Assembly: GCA_029339505.1 (NCBI GenBank) | Contig: JAQISU010000096.1 | Coordinates: 8,072,001 to 8,136,000, forward strand | Reading direction: 5' to 3' | DNA from: Unio delphinus | Lineage: Eukaryota; Mollusca; Bivalvia; Unionida; Unionidae | Length of the DNA stretch: 64,000 bases | Shown here: positions 11,735 to 24,015 of the stretch, piece by piece | Numbering within the stretch: the first letter of the stretch is position 1 | How the letters are laid out: each line of letters opens with the position of its first letter | Made by a program: the position numbers and the translations under genes | The notes under the pieces: generated by a model | Seen by the model: the letters and a program-made list of their open reading frames with translations, nothing else | Database searches by the model: none | Told to the model about the DNA's origin: nothing

Positions 11735-11787
<53 letters not shown>
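11735..11787. repeat. (TA)n microsatellite
   Basis: Alternating TA tract that ends segmental duplication copy 2 and abuts the tail of a tRNA-derived SINE on its right side. Confidence 0.95.
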
Positions 11788-11789
<2 letters not shown>

Positions 11790-11889
11790 CTGATAGTACC
11801 ATTTGTATAAGTTTTTGGTATAACTCTGTTTTCAAACCCATGACATCCCTCCATGGCAGATGTTCTTACCACTGGGCCACTGGAGCAGA
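11788..11889 (-). mobile_element. tRNA-derived SINE fragment
   Basis: Read on the minus strand, the sequence begins CTGCTCCAGTGGCCCAGTGG, where TGGCCCAGTGG matches the RNA polymerase III A box (TRGCNNAGYGG). GGGTTTGAAAAC about 40 bases later is a degenerate B box. The remaining 40 bases run into the (TA)n tract, which would be its tail. A close relative of its first 30 bases occurs at 19493-19522, supporting a dispersed family. Confidence 0.55.
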
Positions 11890-14225
11890 CCATCAAGTGA
11901 ATATAAATCAAAGTATCATTAACAATGTTAATATCCAATGTAATGGGATCGATATGTATATTATATCATGACGTCAATTTATTTAATTTTATCAAAGTAA
12001 GTATAATTGTTTTCATTGCCGTTTCAGATGGAAATAACTTTTGGGCAAACAAGAAAACATTCTTTATCTGTTTTTCACTTTTCAGTGCGAGATAGAGAAA
12101 TAGAACCATCACTCTGTCCAAAAACATTTTTATTTCAGGAGCCAAACACTTATTCCATTCTAGATATGATATTTCAGACACTTGTCAACCAAGCTGTGTA
12201 CACTTCCTATTGATACTGAATTCATTATATATTGTTACCATGGAAATAAAGTGTAGCATAAGTAGTATATATCTTGTGAGTATGCAAACTGAGTGATGAT
12301 ACAGCATGCTTTCAGTTAGATTTTTTTTTATAAATTGGGAAATTGCAATATGTCATATTTAGGTTAATCTTTATTGCTTTTATGCAATCTTACACAGGTG
12401 AAATGATGTTAATACAGGACACCTAAATCGTCTTCTATTGTAAAATTGAGTATATTTGATACACTATCATTTGTACAAATAACAATATTTTCTTTATTTG
12501 TACACTGGAGAACTCGAAACCTAAGAGACATTTTTATAACAAAAATATAGGAATTCATAGTTTTACTGTCTGATAATTTTGTACTTTTTAAAATTTATTT
12601 AAGTTGAAACTGAGCTGTGGATGGACCTCGCTGATTCAGAAGATGCAAATTCATTATTAGAGATTATTGAATCCTCAACATGTAAGAATTGTTTTGGGAG
12701 TGTATATTAACCTCTTGTAATAAGTTTACACTTGAGGTCATATATCCCTGAAACATGCTTATGCAATGACCTGTTATCTGTCTCACCATTAGAGCTAATT
12801 TTGTATTACTTCTTCTACCAACAAACTGATAGGGCTGCTGAAACTGTACACTTAATCGTCGCAAGGTCTAGTTGGCCCAAAATGAAAATTGCGCCCTTCA
12901 AACATTCATGTCATGTGGCTGCCATGGTGATAACCTTGCCTTTAGAATCTTATTGCAATGCCTTCTCAACAGCATGAACAGTTTTTTTGAAAATGCATTC
13001 TTCTCCAACTGTTTAATTTATTTTGATCTTATTGAAAATATTTTTAGTGCTGGACAAATAATATATTAGTGTTGGAAGTGAACCTCGAAAACCTTGAAAA
13101 AGTTTCATTTCACCGACAAAATCTAATAAAATCTTAAAGAAACTGGAGGAAATCTAAATAAATAATAGAAACCTAAAATGTTTTAAGCCTGAGGAATACT
13201 TTTAAAACTTTGAAGACATAAACTTAATAACATAAACAAATTCAATTTCACTACTAATCCTGTTATTAGTGTATTCATTACAGTAAGTTATTAAAAATTG
13301 GATTCAAGTTATGATTTTCATGTTTTAATACAGTAATATTTTGTGCAAGTTTTGATATGAAACTACACCTGCTCATTTACAAATATCCATTGGTCTTTAA
13401 ACTTTTATATTGTAGTCCTATGACATTCAGTACAGCTGCCATGGTGGCCATCTTGAAAATCTTTTCACCTTCCCAGCTACTGTTATTTGTGATATTATAG
13501 GCAGATAAGTCATATTCCTTGCATCCAGTAGCCCCTCAGATATTTGGAAATGAATTGTCCTGTTATTACATTTTTTAAAAATATTTTACCCTGAGATCTT
13601 CTTTTAAATATTTCCATTGATTGACAAATGATTTATTATAATTGACAATTTATTGAAAATTGAATTATAATTTTGTAAGCTAATAATATTTGAATATGTT
13701 GTATGTTAATATTGTATGCATTTCTTGTGATCAGTGAAATTGTTGCAAAATTTGTGAAGTGCAAATTATTATGGATAACAATGACAAATCAGAGCAAATT
13801 TAACAAAATTATTCTCATTGGTAAACAATAAAGGATTTGATATAGAATCATTATCTGCTTATTTACTTTGTTCTGCATTAGTGCTGTATGTATTAAATCT
13901 TAATTTCGTGTGTTTGTGTGTGTGGTTTCATGTCCAAATAATAATGCCTTTATGGTGCCAATTAAATTAAAGTTTTAGAAAGTAGTATTAGTCTGTCTTT
14001 TGAAAAAATATAGGATTTAACTCTTACTGAAATTAAATCACTCATGCTTATTGTGTCTACTACTGATTAACAGGATTACAATAAGAAAATAAATTTCAAA
14101 ATCTTTTAATTTCAGTCTATTGATTTGAGGCGGAGAAGATACTGAAAAGACAAATAGAAAGAGAAGACCAACAAAATCTCCTTAAGTGGAAGAGATATGA
14201 GAAGAACATTATATTTGAAAATGTA
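11890..14225. other. AT-rich region, no firm gene
   Basis: This holds weak exon-like islands: an open stretch at 12028-12213 after GTTTCAG followed by AATAAA at about 12245, a better island at 12604-12681 (listed separately), and a short SIDLRRRRY-stop reading after TTTCAG near 14116. None can be joined convincingly. No mobile element was recognised. Confidence 0.5.
12604..12681 (+). other. Candidate internal exon
   Basis: A 78-bp stretch preceded by TTTATTTAAG and followed by GTAAGA, open in one frame and acidic (ETELWMDLADSEDA and onward). The donor is near consensus; the acceptor has a weak pyrimidine tract. It could belong to the same transcription unit as the duplicated gene upstream or to an unrelated gene. 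Confidence 0.3.
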
Positions 14226-14229
14226 CATG

Positions 14230-14534
14230 TACTATAGAATATAGATTATAGAAAATGAATATATGCTAAACACTACATTGAAGAAACAAGAAGACAAAAA
14301 GTCTATGAAACTTATAACATATACAGAGGATTTAAAAATATGGAGTATTGTTCAGAATCAGAATGAATTTATGTTAAATTTATTATCACGCATTTTAAAT
14401 TCTTACTGATTATAGCACTATTTCTATGACGAGGTGTTATTGTCAATAGCAACGCACATTGTTCATCTAAATTGTCTTTAGATGTTATATTAAAATACAA
14501 CAAGTTTCTTAATTTGTTCACTCATGCATACACG

Positions 14535-14586
<52 letters not shown>

Positions 14587-15060
14587 AACACTCTCTAGCA
14601 TTTAAGACCATTCGTCAAGCGAATTTTATGATGGTATTGGTATAATGATATGGTTTAATATTATTTAAAAAAACGCAGTATAAATTATTATGTAGCGATC
14701 ACTGATATTTGTTGCCACTCGTATGTAGAGTTGGCAAATCTACCTGATAAATGTCGCAATCTTTACCTGATATATTTAATCTGATTTATAGAAAATGAAT
14801 ATATGTTATACACTACATTGAAGAAACAAGAGACAATTTTTTTCCCGTGAGACTAGCATTATTTCTATGACTGGGTGTGATTGTCGATAGAAACGCACAT
14901 TGTTAATCTAAATTGTAATTAAATGTAATATTAAAATACAACATGTTTCTAAATTTGTTCACTCATGCATACAAACACATTCTCTGTCTCTGTCTCTCTC
15001 TCTCTGTCTCTGTCTCTCTCTCTCGCACACATGCACACTCACACTATCTTTTAAGACCAG
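14230..15060. repeat. Local direct duplication with CT/AC microsatellites
   Basis: About 14250-14615 is repeated at about 14785-15055. Shared blocks include CACTACATTGAAGAAACAAG, ACGCACATTGTT and TTTGTTCACTCATGCATAC, each followed by a (CT)n run (14540-14577; 14983-15023) and short (CA)n. The second copy has GT interruptions in its CT run. No coding content. Confidence 0.75.
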
Positions 15061-16110
15061 TTGATGTAGTTTCAGCCATTTGAAAATGTATCATGATTCC
15101 ATAGCGATTATACATTTCTTGGTATCATTTTTGAAATTCTGTTTTCAAATTGAAAATACCTGATTAACGTTTCTTTTTATTCAGTAGAATCTTTACCTAG
15201 CTGTAATAGTGATTGAACGAACTTCAGCAAATTCTATGCAAACTGTTGCTGAAAGTATGATGCTTCTTTCATAGTCAGTTTATTTTGTGTCTAGTTGGCT
15301 TCAATAATTCACTGTACGCCATACTTGTCTAATTATCGTTTTAAATACTTTTTCATAGTCAAGATCCAAATATTGAAAAATGAAATGTTTGCATTTCTTG
15401 AAAGTGTTTCGATACTGTATCCACTGAATAACATTCTAAAAATACCTATGCTCTATGGCGCTACCTTCAGTTTTCAATGCTAAAATAAACTCAGAAAAAC
15501 TATACAAAGATCTGGACACGTTACTAAAGCATTGCAGCAAAATAAAGGATCCAAACAGTTGTATGAAGCGATATAGCAAATCTACTTACCAATAACCAAT
15601 AGTGTGGACAATGTGTTTCAATGTTGAATTATATTTTCGTAATTCCTTAGAACACCGTTAAAACAAGAGACTTTCCCCTATCAATATAGTAAAAATGTAT
15701 GATAATTTTTTATTTAAAAAAATTGCAACTGCTTCTTTGGGGGTCATGTGTGACCAGGTTTCATTAGTATTGTTAGAAAATTATTGTGACAAACCAAATT
15801 AAAGAAAATCCAGTAAATATTATCAATTAGTCCATATCGTGTGGCAAATTATAATGTATATTCATTAGAACCCTGAAGAATTTATTTCTTTAAGCACATT
15901 GCGATTGCGGTGTTTGTACATTTTTATAAAGTGTGAATAGTGTACATGCAAAGTACATTTACAAATTAATATCCAAATGCAAAAGAACGTTGTCCACACA
16001 AATACATACATACGTGAGAAAGCAATCGATGGTTTATATTTTGAGATATTTTCATCTCAAAGAGTCATTGTCTACAACTTGTATGTGGAAAAGCTTTTGT
16101 TTACTTTCCG
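15061..16110. other. No gene seen
   Basis: AT-rich sequence upstream of the LINE at 16111. The last 150 bases may be its 5' untranslated region. One 62-codon frame at 15295-15483 has no recognisable feature and was not accepted. Confidence 0.5.
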
Positions 16111-17776
16111 AATGACGACTACTCTAAACATAATGACTTGGAATGCGAAGGGCATTATGGCAGGAACGCCCTATCTTTGTTCATTACTCCATACGGTAGA
16201 TATTGTATGTATACAAGAACATTGGCTATATCCAGAGCAATTACATTTTTTTCAAAGCATTGACGGCAATTTTATGGCTTTTTCGAGACCGGATAGCAGA
16301 ATTGATTCATGTCTATGGGAAAGAAAGCGTCACTCTGGATTTGGAGGAACTGCAATTTTCTATCGGAAATCATTACCTGTTCGTCCAATGAATAACATTG
16401 GGAATGACAGTTATTGCAGTTGAAATTAACCTATGCGCTATTAAATTGTTTCTGTTCTGTGTGTGGTTTCCTTCCACAAATGCCTCTTTAGATGATTATA
16501 AAGAAATAATGGAAACTGTGGAATGCCTATATGATGAATATAATCAAAAAGGTTGTGTGATTATCTGTGGTGACTTTAATGCGGAGCTACCTACAAAAGT
16601 GATTCCAAAAAGCAAATATGGTAAAGGATACATACTACAATCCTTCTTGACAAATAGGCATCTAATGTCAAATATAGATAAATTGATTCCTATAGTTTCT
16701 TCTAGAACCTACGCTGGGGTTACTCTCACCGCAGATCTCTCCAATACTGCTGCAGTAAAAAATGCTTGTGATAAAGGAAGGTCAGTATTTTATTCCATTG
16801 TAGGGACTGGCATTGGAAAGGGTGGAATGAATCCAATTAATAGTGCTACATTATGGTCAAAAATGGTACTACCTGCACTGACATATGGATGTGAATTGTG
16901 GTCCAGCTTGAGCCAGTCACAGGTATACGATCTTGAAGTATGTCAAAGAAAGGCGGCGAGAAGATAGGTCTCGATCAGCGCTCTTGTACAGAAACAACAA
17001 TTAGCAGTCTTGGACTGTGGACCATTGAGGGTTATGTGGACAAAATCAAACTTGGCTTCTTCAATAAAATCTGCAGAGCGAAAGGTTCATTTGTATGGAA
17101 AATTATATTCCATAGAAGAATCCTTGACTTCTTGATACATGAGAGCGAGAGCATTGGGTGTGTTAAAGATATATATCGTGTTCTTTTGAAATATCAGCTT
17201 GGCGGATTTTTCCACCTATACGTAAACACTCTACATTCTACCCCGAAATCGGCATGGAGGAGGAATATTGAAATGGCAGTTCACTGCTGCGAAGAATCAT
17301 TGTGGAGATATAAACTTGAAATGAGACCTGAACTTTTACATTATGCAAGTGTCCATACTAATCTTCAACCACTTGCAGTTTGGAAACTTGGTAAATGTGT
17401 TCCTAATAAAACTTGGACTTTCGCTAACATTGCTTATTTAACTATGTGTCCCATTACAATAGAGAAGGAAAATACTTGTAAACTCTGCAAGAGATTGATT
17501 ATAGACAGAACCAAGCATATGTTACTATTCTGCAACGCCCTAAATGACGAGCGTAACACTATGTTTGAAAAAATAATAGATGCCATCGACATCCTAGACT
17601 CCCACTGGCTTTTATGTCAGGACAATGACACCCTACTTCATATCCTTTTGGGAAAGAGAGTGGACATCTTTGATTCTATGGATGATCAATCATGGCAGAC
17701 ATTCATGTGTGTGGTGGCTGATGGCATAGACGCAATTTACAGAAGAGCAAATGAACTTGTAAATGATATCCCATAG
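16111..17776 (+). mobile_element. APE-type LINE lacking reverse transcriptase
   Basis: The first part begins MTTTLNIMTWNAKGI and encodes an apurinic-like endonuclease: QEHWL carries the catalytic Glu and GDFNAEL the later metal-binding motif. A 1-bp frameshift lies near 16405. At about 16710-16730 the endonuclease runs directly into YAGVTLT, which is the end of a reverse-transcriptase domain, followed by LTYGCELW and the C-terminal domain with a CKLC zinc-like motif ending at 17776. The whole catalytic RT (YxDD region) is therefore deleted. A second frameshift lies near 16966. The clade cannot be set without RT. The element is dead. Confidence 0.85.
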
Positions 17777-17978
17777 TATGCTTATTCAGTAAATAAAGGA
17801 AATGGACCCAATTCATTTATATCTAATAAATAACTCACATATGCTCTAAGTGAATGAGAACATGATAATTAATTTAAATCGTTTTAGTTGAATGTAAATA
17901 ATTACAATTCCATTATTTCCCCTCTCTTAATCTATGTTGCGTATATAACTCGTTTGCAACGAGTTCTCTCACGTATGT

Positions 17979-18127
17979 GTTTGGACATCTTTGATTCTAT
18001 GGATGATCAATCATGGCAGACATTCATGTGTGTGGTGGCTGATGGCATAGACGCAATTTACAGAAGAGCAAATGAACTTGTAAATGATATCCCATAGTAT
18101 GCTTATTCAGTAAATTAAGGAAATGAT
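17979..18127 (+). repeat. Second copy of the LINE 3' terminal segment
   Basis: About 140 bp beginning TTGGACATCTTTGATTC repeat the end of the preceding LINE (from about 17661), including the stop codon and the TATGCTTATTCAGTAAAT tail, with one substitution in the tail. About 180 bp of unrelated sequence separate the two. It looks like a severely 5'-truncated insertion of the same LINE family, or a local duplication. Confidence 0.85.
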
Positions 18128-18318
18128 TTCCCCTTTCTTCGTAATGTATAGTCTTAAAATGACACATTTTTAAGATATGCTACTGCCAAAACAATGTTGT
18201 TGTGGAATTGCACATTGCATGTTTTTATTGTCTTATTTGGATCTATAAAATCCCTAAAATTTTAAATTTTCTCCTAGAATTGTACAAGAAAATATTAAGC
18301 TCTTGCGTGGTTTTTATA

Positions 18319-18321
<3 letters not shown>

Positions 18322-18392
<71 letters not shown>
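18322..18392. repeat. (CT)n(TA)n compound microsatellite
   Basis: About 20 CT units pass directly into about 14 TA units. Confidence 0.95.
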
Positions 18393-18395
<3 letters not shown>

Positions 18396-18669
18396 TCTGT
18401 TTTTATTTATACTACACCAAGTAAATTTAGAAACAGATCAATTAAATAAATAAACTTTACGAAGCATACGGAATTCTGAAACTTTATCTTGGACATGAAG
18501 AAGGTAATTCTGCGAAGTCCTTTTTAAGTGTAGTGACCTGCAGGTGACAGGTGTGTAAACCTGTCTCCCTTTTAATGTATGCCATTTACCACATGTGTGG
18601 CACCCCACCCACCCCTTTGTATGGAGAAAACACACTTATCAATAAAATAAAAAAATATACCATGTTTAT
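18393..18669. other. No gene seen
   Basis: Short non-coding interval containing a GGTGACAGGTGTGTAAACCTGTC partial palindrome near 18541-18565. No transcript features recognised. Confidence 0.4.
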
Positions 18670-19493
18670 GTCTTTGGTTGATTGATTGATTGATTGATAT
18701 TTAACGGCGCACCAGCACTTGTAGGCTTTTTAACGCCATACAACAGGTTGTATTTATACATGGTTAAAAATACTAAAGGTTTAATATCGACCAGCGATAT
18801 AAAAAAACCAAATAGTTCAATATAAAATGATAAGTAGTTGGTAACAGTAAAATATGAAGCTTCCCAATCAATGGGATATGTAAATGGTGTATGTTGATGA
18901 AAAGATGTTGTAAAATAATGGGCGGTATTTGCATTAAATAAAAATGCACTAGGTGATGACATACAAGTTAAAGTTTAAGATAAAGATTTACTTCCTTCAG
19001 GAAATCTAAAATACAAGTGATAGATACAGTATCAAAAAGTTCCTTCATGTCATGTACATTATAGTACTTATCACGTGTAGGTTGCAGGTCGGAACACTCT
19101 GTCATAAAGTGTTTAACAGTGAATGGTTCATTGCAAGAGACGCACTCTGTTGGATCTTCACCTTTTAGTATGTGTGAGTGGGTTATGTATAAATGACCGA
19201 TTCTGATTCTTGCAATGACAGTCTCCTCCCTACGGATAGTTCTGTAGGAAGGAGTCCATTCCCCCAGAGTAAGTTTGATGGCATGAAGTTTGTTGTTGAC
19301 TGTATGATCCCATGACGTCTGCCACTTTTGACGCAGGTACCTTTTGATACAAGGTTTAAAGTCAGTAAAAGGTAATTTAAAATCCGATGGTTCTTGGGAT
19401 AGAGCCATCTTAACAGCCCGGTCTGCTTCTTCATTACCTTTAATAGCAATATGGCTAGGTAACCAACAGTATACTATATTGTCTTTGGTACGT
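18670..19493 (-). mobile_element. 5'-truncated LINE with RNase H end
   Basis: Read on the minus strand it enters at the end of an RNase H domain (YCWLPSH, then KGNEEADRAVK), and continues into a C-terminal domain with IRIGHLYITHSHIL, CVSCNEPFTVKHFMTEC and a stop at about 18968. The H/C spacing is the zinc-like tail usual in RNase H-bearing LINEs of the Jockey/I-like group. The 3' untranslated region ends in a (TCAA)n tail, seen on the top strand as TTGATTGATTGATTGATTGA at 18677-18698. The first codons switch frame near 19400. The 5' end is truncated and fused to a SINE head at 19493. Confidence 0.8.
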
Positions 19494-19522
19494 TCTAACC
19501 ACTAGAACACCGGAGCAGGTTG
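19493..19522 (-). mobile_element. SINE head fragment
   Basis: On the minus strand CTGCTCCGGTGTTCTAGTGG matches the first 20 bases of the SINE at 11788-11889 with few changes and again resembles a pol III A box. After about 30 bases it passes without a gap into the RNase H part of the LINE. Confidence 0.4.
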
Positions 19523-21426
19523 AACAACTCTCATAGGGTTGAAGTTATCATTAAGTTGAAGAACATGGATAGATGTAGATAATTCTGTAAAGCCATTGCA
19601 TATTGACAATGTAAGCCTATTTATCAATTTTGGAACTATCACTTGTGGCTTTGTCTTGTAGTATATTGATGGGGCATATGATTAATTAAAACATGTTGCC
19701 TGTTAAAAGTCCGACTGGATTTGTTTCGATTAGATCCATTTATCCCGCTGTTTTCCTTTACGTTTTTATTAATATTCCATTATACACTGCGCATATTAAC
19801 ATTCTGTATAATATATTTTGCTATCATTTGAAACGAACTCTTATGCATCAAATCTCTTTCCTCATTAAATGGCAATGCACCATACTTATCTCATTTATTT
19901 GAATTGTTTATGCTCTATGTTAATAGTTGTCGGGGGAAAAAAGGAATGGAGGAATAGTTAAATTGTTATTGAGATAAACACATAATTTTATATACAATAA
20001 ATTTGCCATTTTTTTTAATACTTATTTAACGAGTTATTTGTGGTATTGCTAATTATTTATAAATATTGACGTTACAATACCGGAACATTCTGCGTCAAAA
20101 CGGGAGTTATTTCCCTTGGCAACTACTGACCTTACTCATTTTCCTGTTACACTAAATATCGCTAAATATTCGCAGTTTTTGTTTGTTTTTGTTTTTGTGT
20201 GCTTTTGATGAAATTTAAAGTGAGTATTATTTAACGTTTAAGGTGTTTTGGAGAGTCTTGGGGTGTTTAGTAAGACCCAGTTTGATCTAAAGCCGTACAT
20301 CCTTTGACAATGGTATGCTGTTCTTTGAGAACAATAGTATCAGCCCTAAACAAGACCAAGAGGAAGTAGCGCCTAAAATAGTAGCTTTGTTCGCTCAACT
20401 CCATCCAAAATACTAAGCAATGCATCTTCTATGTGGACTTCTTGAACGTTATTTTTATGCTGCAACGTTTAGTTTAATTTACTGCATGTAATCGTTTACA
20501 AAATCGGTAAACGAGTAAACGAACATGCATACATTTATCATTGACTGAGGAACTACACGTAACAGTCAAAGGATATTATTTCTAAGTTTATGCTTAAAAT
20601 TATTATTAAGTACAAGTTTTATTTAGTATTATTCTGTTTAAGTACTTTTATATAATTTTCACACTGACAGCGGCATCAGCTCAAAATTAAAATGTTAACG
20701 AGAAACGGTTTTAGCCACGTTACAAAACATTACACGTCAATAATTACTGAGAAACAATATTGATGTTAAAGAAACCTTGATTAGAAGCCATTTATTTTAA
20801 AGAAACTCAGTTTCAAATTTGTAAGAAATAGCATACTTGCTCAATCCTCGTAAGTCCCTCAAAAAGCATACACCCACCCACGCGCGTCATGTCAGTATGT
20901 TCGGTTTTAATATATAATTTGTTGTCATATGGGAAGCAATATCAACCCAATTTTTTACAATAAAAGAAAAAATAAGTACAGCAAATTAAATAAATGCAAA
21001 ATGAACGATATGTGACATGCACATTATATTACGAGTCACCTGTTCAGCATGTGTAAATGGTAGAAAGCGGTTGAGTTTCTACTAACTGAGATGAAATGGC
21101 ATCGTTTTGGTTATTGTAAACTTCATCCAAGGTTCCAGCGTGATAACCCTATCTACACCTTGGCTTATCGAGTAGATATTTCGGTACTTCGGATCTGTAA
21201 ATTTCATTAGATGTACAAGCCACTGCTTCATTTCAAAATTAAGTTGTTCAAATTTGAACACGGTTCCGAACCTGGATTTAGCAAATATGTAAATAGTATT
21301 GATGTCTCAAAAGGATTAATCTAAAGTGTCTTTGAATGAATCCACAGTTCTCCCAAAATAGTTAGAACAAAACGTAATCATGCGTACTTTGTTATTGACG
21401 GTAGCCAACCCTTTTGGTGTTGCTTC
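19523..21426. other. No gene seen
   Basis: Unique AT-rich DNA. A 69-codon frame at 19693-19902 has no motif. No repeats beyond short T-rich and GTTTTT runs near 20180. Confidence 0.5.
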
Positions 21427-21905
21427 CTAGCGACGAAGATGTGGATGAGGAATATTGCAGGCAGAGATTATGCGCATTGTTGTGTTGAGCTGGACATCAA
21501 TTAGCTTAGTATGGGATGAGTTAACCCAGACAGGAGTGCTGTATTCTGCTGTCGAATAACAGAGGGCCAGAGCTAATGTCTTGAGTGTCTGAGCACTAGA
21601 ACCCCAGGCTGAGTCAGCCACTATGCAGATTAGGTTGTTTCGAGTGCTGAGTTTTGCTGCAGTTTTATTCAGGTGGTTGTAAAATGTCATTGATCTACTA
21701 AGAGCCACACCAAGTTATGTTAGGGTCAGATCATGTTTGATATGCTGCCCATTGAGGAGAATGAAAGGCTCACGGTTCGCATTTGCATTGTTAAGCTTGA
21801 AGACGCTTGAGATTGTCTTAGTTGCACTTGGCTGTATTCGCCATTTCTTGAAGAAGTTCGTCATATCCTCCAGATCGTTATTTAGTACCCCCTCAATCTC
21901 AAAGC
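21427..21905 (-). pseudogene. LINE reverse transcriptase C-terminal fragment
   Basis: On the minus strand the translation runs from about 21905 through FFKKWRIQPSATKT and LNGQHIKHDLTLT, an in-frame TAA, LGVALSRSMTFYNHL, AAKLSTRNNLI, and LALALCYSTAEYSTPVW to a stop at 21427. This is the RT palm-thumb region of APE-type LINEs. The TAA replaces the residue normally aromatic before LGV. No endonuclease or catalytic DD box is present. Confidence 0.85.
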
Positions 21906-22719
21906 TGAAAGAATAAAGTCAATGAAGAAAATATCAGTTTAGCTACACATCCAATTAAGTTCATTGATTTAAGCTGCGTTGCGTATGATGTTTTTGATAA
22001 GAATAATTGCAGTTACTGTACACGTCTTCTTCTTACATTCAATATTAATATATAAGCTAAAAGAAAACTACCCCATGCACCTTTTTCATTTTACGAATTT
22101 ACCTGTTAGCTTAAATTGTTACACAAAAACAAAATTGCATTTTCTTGAAACTATGGCTTATCCAAATGTTCGTAAGATTGTACTGATGTGTGCAAGTTCA
22201 TTTATCAACAGGTCAATATACCACACACTAGATTTATCTCTATGTTGATAATTCTACCTCTTTTCTTTCTAGGCAATTAATCATAGATGTATTTGCTGTC
22301 TGTCCATACTGTTTTCGTCTCGGTTAAAAACGTTGCAATTAAAGAAAGCAAGTATACAGAAGTAGATAGTTCTGATTTAGTCTCCATCTGTAATCTAGAG
22401 CAATTGTTTGTAGTGTGGAATAATAAACGTATGATACAAAATGTATTTTACTTTTGTTTGTCTGCTTGTGTATCAATTGTTTTGTCTATCTGGTGGACTA
22501 AAAGAAAATGATGTACTTTGGATTGTAATACCAAGTGCGTAATGTATGTTCTTGCTCTGTACAACACTGATCATTGTCAATGTCTCGTCTTCTATGTGAT
22601 TCATCTCCTGAGTTTGAGACGACTTGAAATTCAGAGTGCAAGTCAACATACTAAATTATTACCATAACGCAGTACCCAAGATTTCGACTGCCTTAAGGGC
22701 CTCCACAGGGTTTAATCCA

Positions 22720-22726
22720 GCACTGC

Positions 22727-22764
<38 letters not shown>

Positions 22765-23140
22765 ATTTATTGACCCATAGTGGTCATTGAGGCACTGTGT
22801 TTCTGAACATCTGACCAGTTCCATCTACTCGTCTCGATCATGTGCCAATGTCTGTGTCCACAAAACTTTTCCTGGTCCATTTTGTGATGTTATCAGTTCA
22901 CATTTGTATCTGTCTACCTCTCCTTTTGCTAACCAGGACACTGTCCTGCAGTACTGTTGTGGATAGTCTGTTGGCTCTAGTGACATGGCCATACCATTTC
23001 AGCTTTCTCTTTTTGACAATGGTCAGGAGATAATCATAATGGCCTACTTTGTGCCTGATGGTGTTACGCACTTCTTCATTTGTGATGTGGTCCACATAAG
23101 AGCTGCTAAGGATGGTTCTGTAGCATCTCATTTCAAGTAC
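22720..23140 (-). mobile_element. LINE 3' end with (GAT)n tail
   Basis: On the minus strand it encodes MRCYRTILSSSYVDHITNEEV, KKRKLKWYGHVTR and SKRRGRQIQM, the basic WYGHVTR block that ends many CR1/RTE-like LINE proteins. It finishes in a GAT repeat, seen as (ATC)n at about 22724-22764. It is 5'-truncated; the frame is lost after about 22898. Confidence 0.75.
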
Positions 23141-23364
23141 CCGGATTCTTCATTGTCATTCTGCTGTCAGGGTCCAGGCTAGCACGCATGGTCTCATTGG
23201 GTAGGTCTGGCCCTCTCTGCTGATGTACATTTGTCCAGAGTTATCCAAATATTTTGTCAATTTCTGTACGGTATCTTGATCGTGGGTGATGTAAATGTAT
23301 TGTTATAAATCCGTGTGGAGTAGCCTGTGCTCGTGAAAAAAAATTTTTTTATTATAAAAATTTA

Positions 23365-23881
23365 ATTATATCCATATTTCCATAGCAATACGTTTGATGA
23401 ATATTTCTCAGAGTATTTTTTATCTACGCAGTTAAATACAGCAAGAATATTAGTTATTTCTGATTACTTTTGGAATTTGAGTATACCGTTGAGTTAGATA
23501 AATAACATCTGTAGTTTTATGCCTTCCTTGAGAAAATATTTTAGCTGGATTCGTTTGTTTGTCTAGCCTTGCGTCGTCGTAAACAACTAAATTATTAATA
23601 AATCCATCTAATTTATCGACCGACGGTTCATCATTTATATATGTTATAAACTCGATAACGTCATCGCAGTTTTAGCAATTTTGCGCTTTCATTCAAATCT
23701 TTAAGAACTTCATAACATCGCTGATCATCAATGGATGGTGCTACTAAATACAATTTATCCCCTTTCAACCATCTCATTATCAGATTTATTAACAATTGTG
23801 TTTTACCACTTCCAGATGGACCTATTATGATCCTTATGATATATATTTTTAGCGCTGGATGATGTTTTACTGGTTTTTGTT
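23365..23881 (-). pseudogene. A32/FtsK-like packaging ATPase
   Basis: Minus-strand reading has the Walker A loop GPSGSGKT, then NLIMRWLKGDKLYLVAP, a Walker B-like VVYDD, and GRHKTTDVIYLTQRYTQIPKVIR, all typical of viral genome-packaging ATPases of the A32 group. A frameshift after ESAKL (about 23680) and a stop after VIRNN (about 23440) break it; the C-terminal end is lost. The Walker A Lys is intact here but replaced by Glu in the second copy. Its start faces the PLA2 gene. Confidence 0.8.
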
Positions 23882-24015
23882 TCGTGTCGCTGAAAAATCA
23901 ATTACATCCATGTTCATTATTATTTATATGAATTATATTGTTTACGCTCCCGAGTTAAGACTCCAACCAATGACTTGTCTATGGTTACAACAAAAAATAT
24001 AAAAAATATCATAAG

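Larger units (their letters stand above)
5045..11735. repeat. Segmental duplication, copy 2
   Basis: Direct-repeat partner of 1-3315. It is longer because its first intron holds three extra minisatellite blocks (5290-6700) and because a 2374-bp hAT-type element is inserted at 8698-11071. Outside these, alignment to copy 1 is nearly continuous up to the (TA)n tract at 11735. Confidence 0.85.

Noticed and set aside
22724..22764. Possible CRISPR-like or coding repeat of ATC units
   Set aside because: It is the (GAT)n tail of a minus-strand LINE; no spacers exist.
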